Shown: one piece after another, positions 63,390-64,000 of the stretch
How positions within the stretch are numbered: the first letter of the stretch is position 1
Layout: each line of letters opens with the position of its first letter
Origin: Nonomuraea africana
Lineage (GTDB): Bacteria; Actinomycetota; Actinomycetes; Streptosporangiales; Streptosporangiaceae
Assembly: GCF_014873535.1 (NCBI RefSeq)
Contig: NZ_JADBEF010000001.1
Coordinates: 5,394,001-5,458,000, forward strand
DNA: 64,000 nucleotides
Direction: 5' to 3'
Program-made: the position numbers and the translations under genes
Notes under the pieces: generated by a model
Told to the model about the DNA's origin: nothing
The model's input: the letters and a program-made list of their open reading frames with translations, nothing else
The model's database searches: none

Positions 63390-64000
63390 GGAGCGTCTCC
63401 ATGATCACGCGGTGGACCGCCCGCTCCGATACCAGCACCGACTCCTCCAGATGGGCGGCGGTGGGAATCACGGAGTCGGCGGAGTGGACGAGGGTGACGG
63501 GGCCCGCCAGCCGCCCCCAGTGCCGCTGGTGGATCAGGTGGGCCACCTCGGCGCCCCAGGTCCCGCCCGCGGTGCTCTCCTCGACGACGAAGACGCGCCG
63601 GGTGTCGGGGAGCTCCACGTCGAAGGGGTACAGGCGGGAGGGCACCAGCAGCGTGCAGGCGATCTCCTCCTCGAGGAGCAGCGAGCGCATCGCCGCCAGC
63701 ACCATGGGGGCGCTGCCGCCCGGCGCGACGACCACGCAGTCGGGGCGCTCGTCGAGGAAGATCCGCGCCACGCCGTTCTCGATCGCGAGGGAGAACGGCT
63801 CGGGCACGGCATGCATGGGCCTGGTGTAGAGGACCTTGTCCTCGAACAGGACGCACGGCCTGGCCCGCTCCAGCATCTCGGTGAAGACCGCGAGGTTGTC
63901 GTGGAAGGGCGACACCTCGTACAGCGCGAGGTCGGGGATCCCGACGAAGTGCTTCTGCAGGCTCTGGCTGTGCGTGGGGCCGTAACCTCTTCCGCCGCCG
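63382..64000 (-). CDS. 2-oxoacid dehydrogenase E1 beta subunit (partial, C-terminal part)
   Basis: The frame stays open from 63382 to the window edge, giving about 205 C-terminal residues; the start is outside. GRGYGPTHSQSL near the edge, followed by HFVGIPDLALYEVSPF, is the E1 beta signature. The transketolase C-terminal domain follows with VVVAPGGSAPMVLAA and VFVVEESTAGGTWGAEVAHLI. With an E1 alpha it would decarboxylate a 2-oxo acid on thiamine diphosphate and pass the acyl group to lipoyl-E2. A GTG at 63915 is internal, not the start. E1 alpha and E3 are not visible here. Confidence 0.9.
   Translation of the reverse strand, partial: GGGRGYGPTHSQSLQKHFVGIPDLALYEVSPFHDNLAVFTEMLERARPCVLFEDKVLYTRPMHAVPEPFSLAIENGVARIFLDERPDCVVVAPGGSAPMVLAAMRSLLLEEEIACTLLVPSRLYPFDVELPDTRRVFVVEESTAGGTWGAEVAHLIHQRHWGRLAGPVTLVHSADSVIPTAAHLEESVLVSERAVHRVIMETLRG

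Noticed and set aside
57079..64000. Catecholate siderophore locus
   Set aside because: The EntF-like order and EntS-like exporter suggested it, but no dihydroxybenzoate genes are in the window and the E1/E2 genes do not fit. It is kept only as an alternative to test with flanking sequence.

Overview
The window looks like chromosomal DNA of a high-GC actinomycete. Coding density is high, third codon positions are strongly GC, GTG and TTG starts are common, and several families are typical of Actinomycetota (DUF3046, DUF2277, SCO6745-like, MT0933-like antitoxin, SOS box of the TCGAAC-N4-GTTCGA type). The backbone order recA-recX / rny / gluABCD / miaB / extradiol-dioxygenase-like / miaA-dapF / hflX is the conserved arrangement of Streptomyces and relatives. 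The repeat-rich protein insertions and the peptide synthetase-MFS fusion suggest a Streptosporangiales member such as Nonomuraea. That genus-level guess is inference, not shown by the sequence.

Layout. 1-3.9 kb: start of a DegV-family gene, hutI, hflX and a DUF4097 lipoprotein, all on the minus strand. 4.0-10.3 kb: a glyoxylate/glycolate module on the plus strand (malate synthase, glycolate oxidase GlcD-GlcE-GlcF, an IclR regulator), preceded by two tandem 15-bp boxes. 10.5-14.6 kb: SPFH protein, DUF2277 protein, a metzincin-like protein and an HNH-nuclease lipoprotein. 14.6-15.1 kb: repeats, including decayed copies of the 3' end of the neighbouring SDR gene. 15.1-26.7 kb: SDR, a TPR-like protein, SCO6745-like, dapF-miaA, an MT0933-like antitoxin, divergent ogt/rnz, a dioxygenase-like protein, a PEP-mutase-like protein, two anchored hypothetical proteins, miaB. 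26.9-32.0 kb: gluABCD glutamate importer and an S9 peptidase. 32.3-33.9 kb: rny.

34.6-42.2 kb is a carbohydrate-catabolism island on the plus strand: a Tat-exported polysaccharide-active protein, a LacI regulator, an FAD oxidoreductase and an ABC importer without an ATPase. It carries three copies of a near-perfect TAATnCGnATTA operator and interrupts the core block between rny and recX. 42.4-46.4 kb: recX-recA with an SOS box. RecX has an unusual N-terminal low-complexity extension of about 740 residues. 46.4-50.2 kb: a MarR regulator and a paired SMR efflux system with a 31-bp palindromic operator, inserted against a truncated P-loop ATPase gene next to a DUF3046 gene; then a VOC protein and a PLP decarboxylase. 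50.4-57.0 kb: a 1653-residue Lhr-type helicase, remnants of a TetR gene and an SDR gene, and a phosphotransferase interrupted by a hexapeptide-repeat insert.

57.1-64.0 kb (minus strand, running off the right end) is the most unusual locus: translationally overlapping genes for a 2-oxoacid dehydrogenase E1 beta (partial), an E2 and a single 1758-residue protein with the order condensation - adenylation (predicted serine) - carrier - thioesterase - MFS exporter. The thioesterase has cysteine at the nucleophile position. I read this as a small biosynthetic pathway that would make, release and export an acylated serine product. Neither substrate nor product can be settled from this window.
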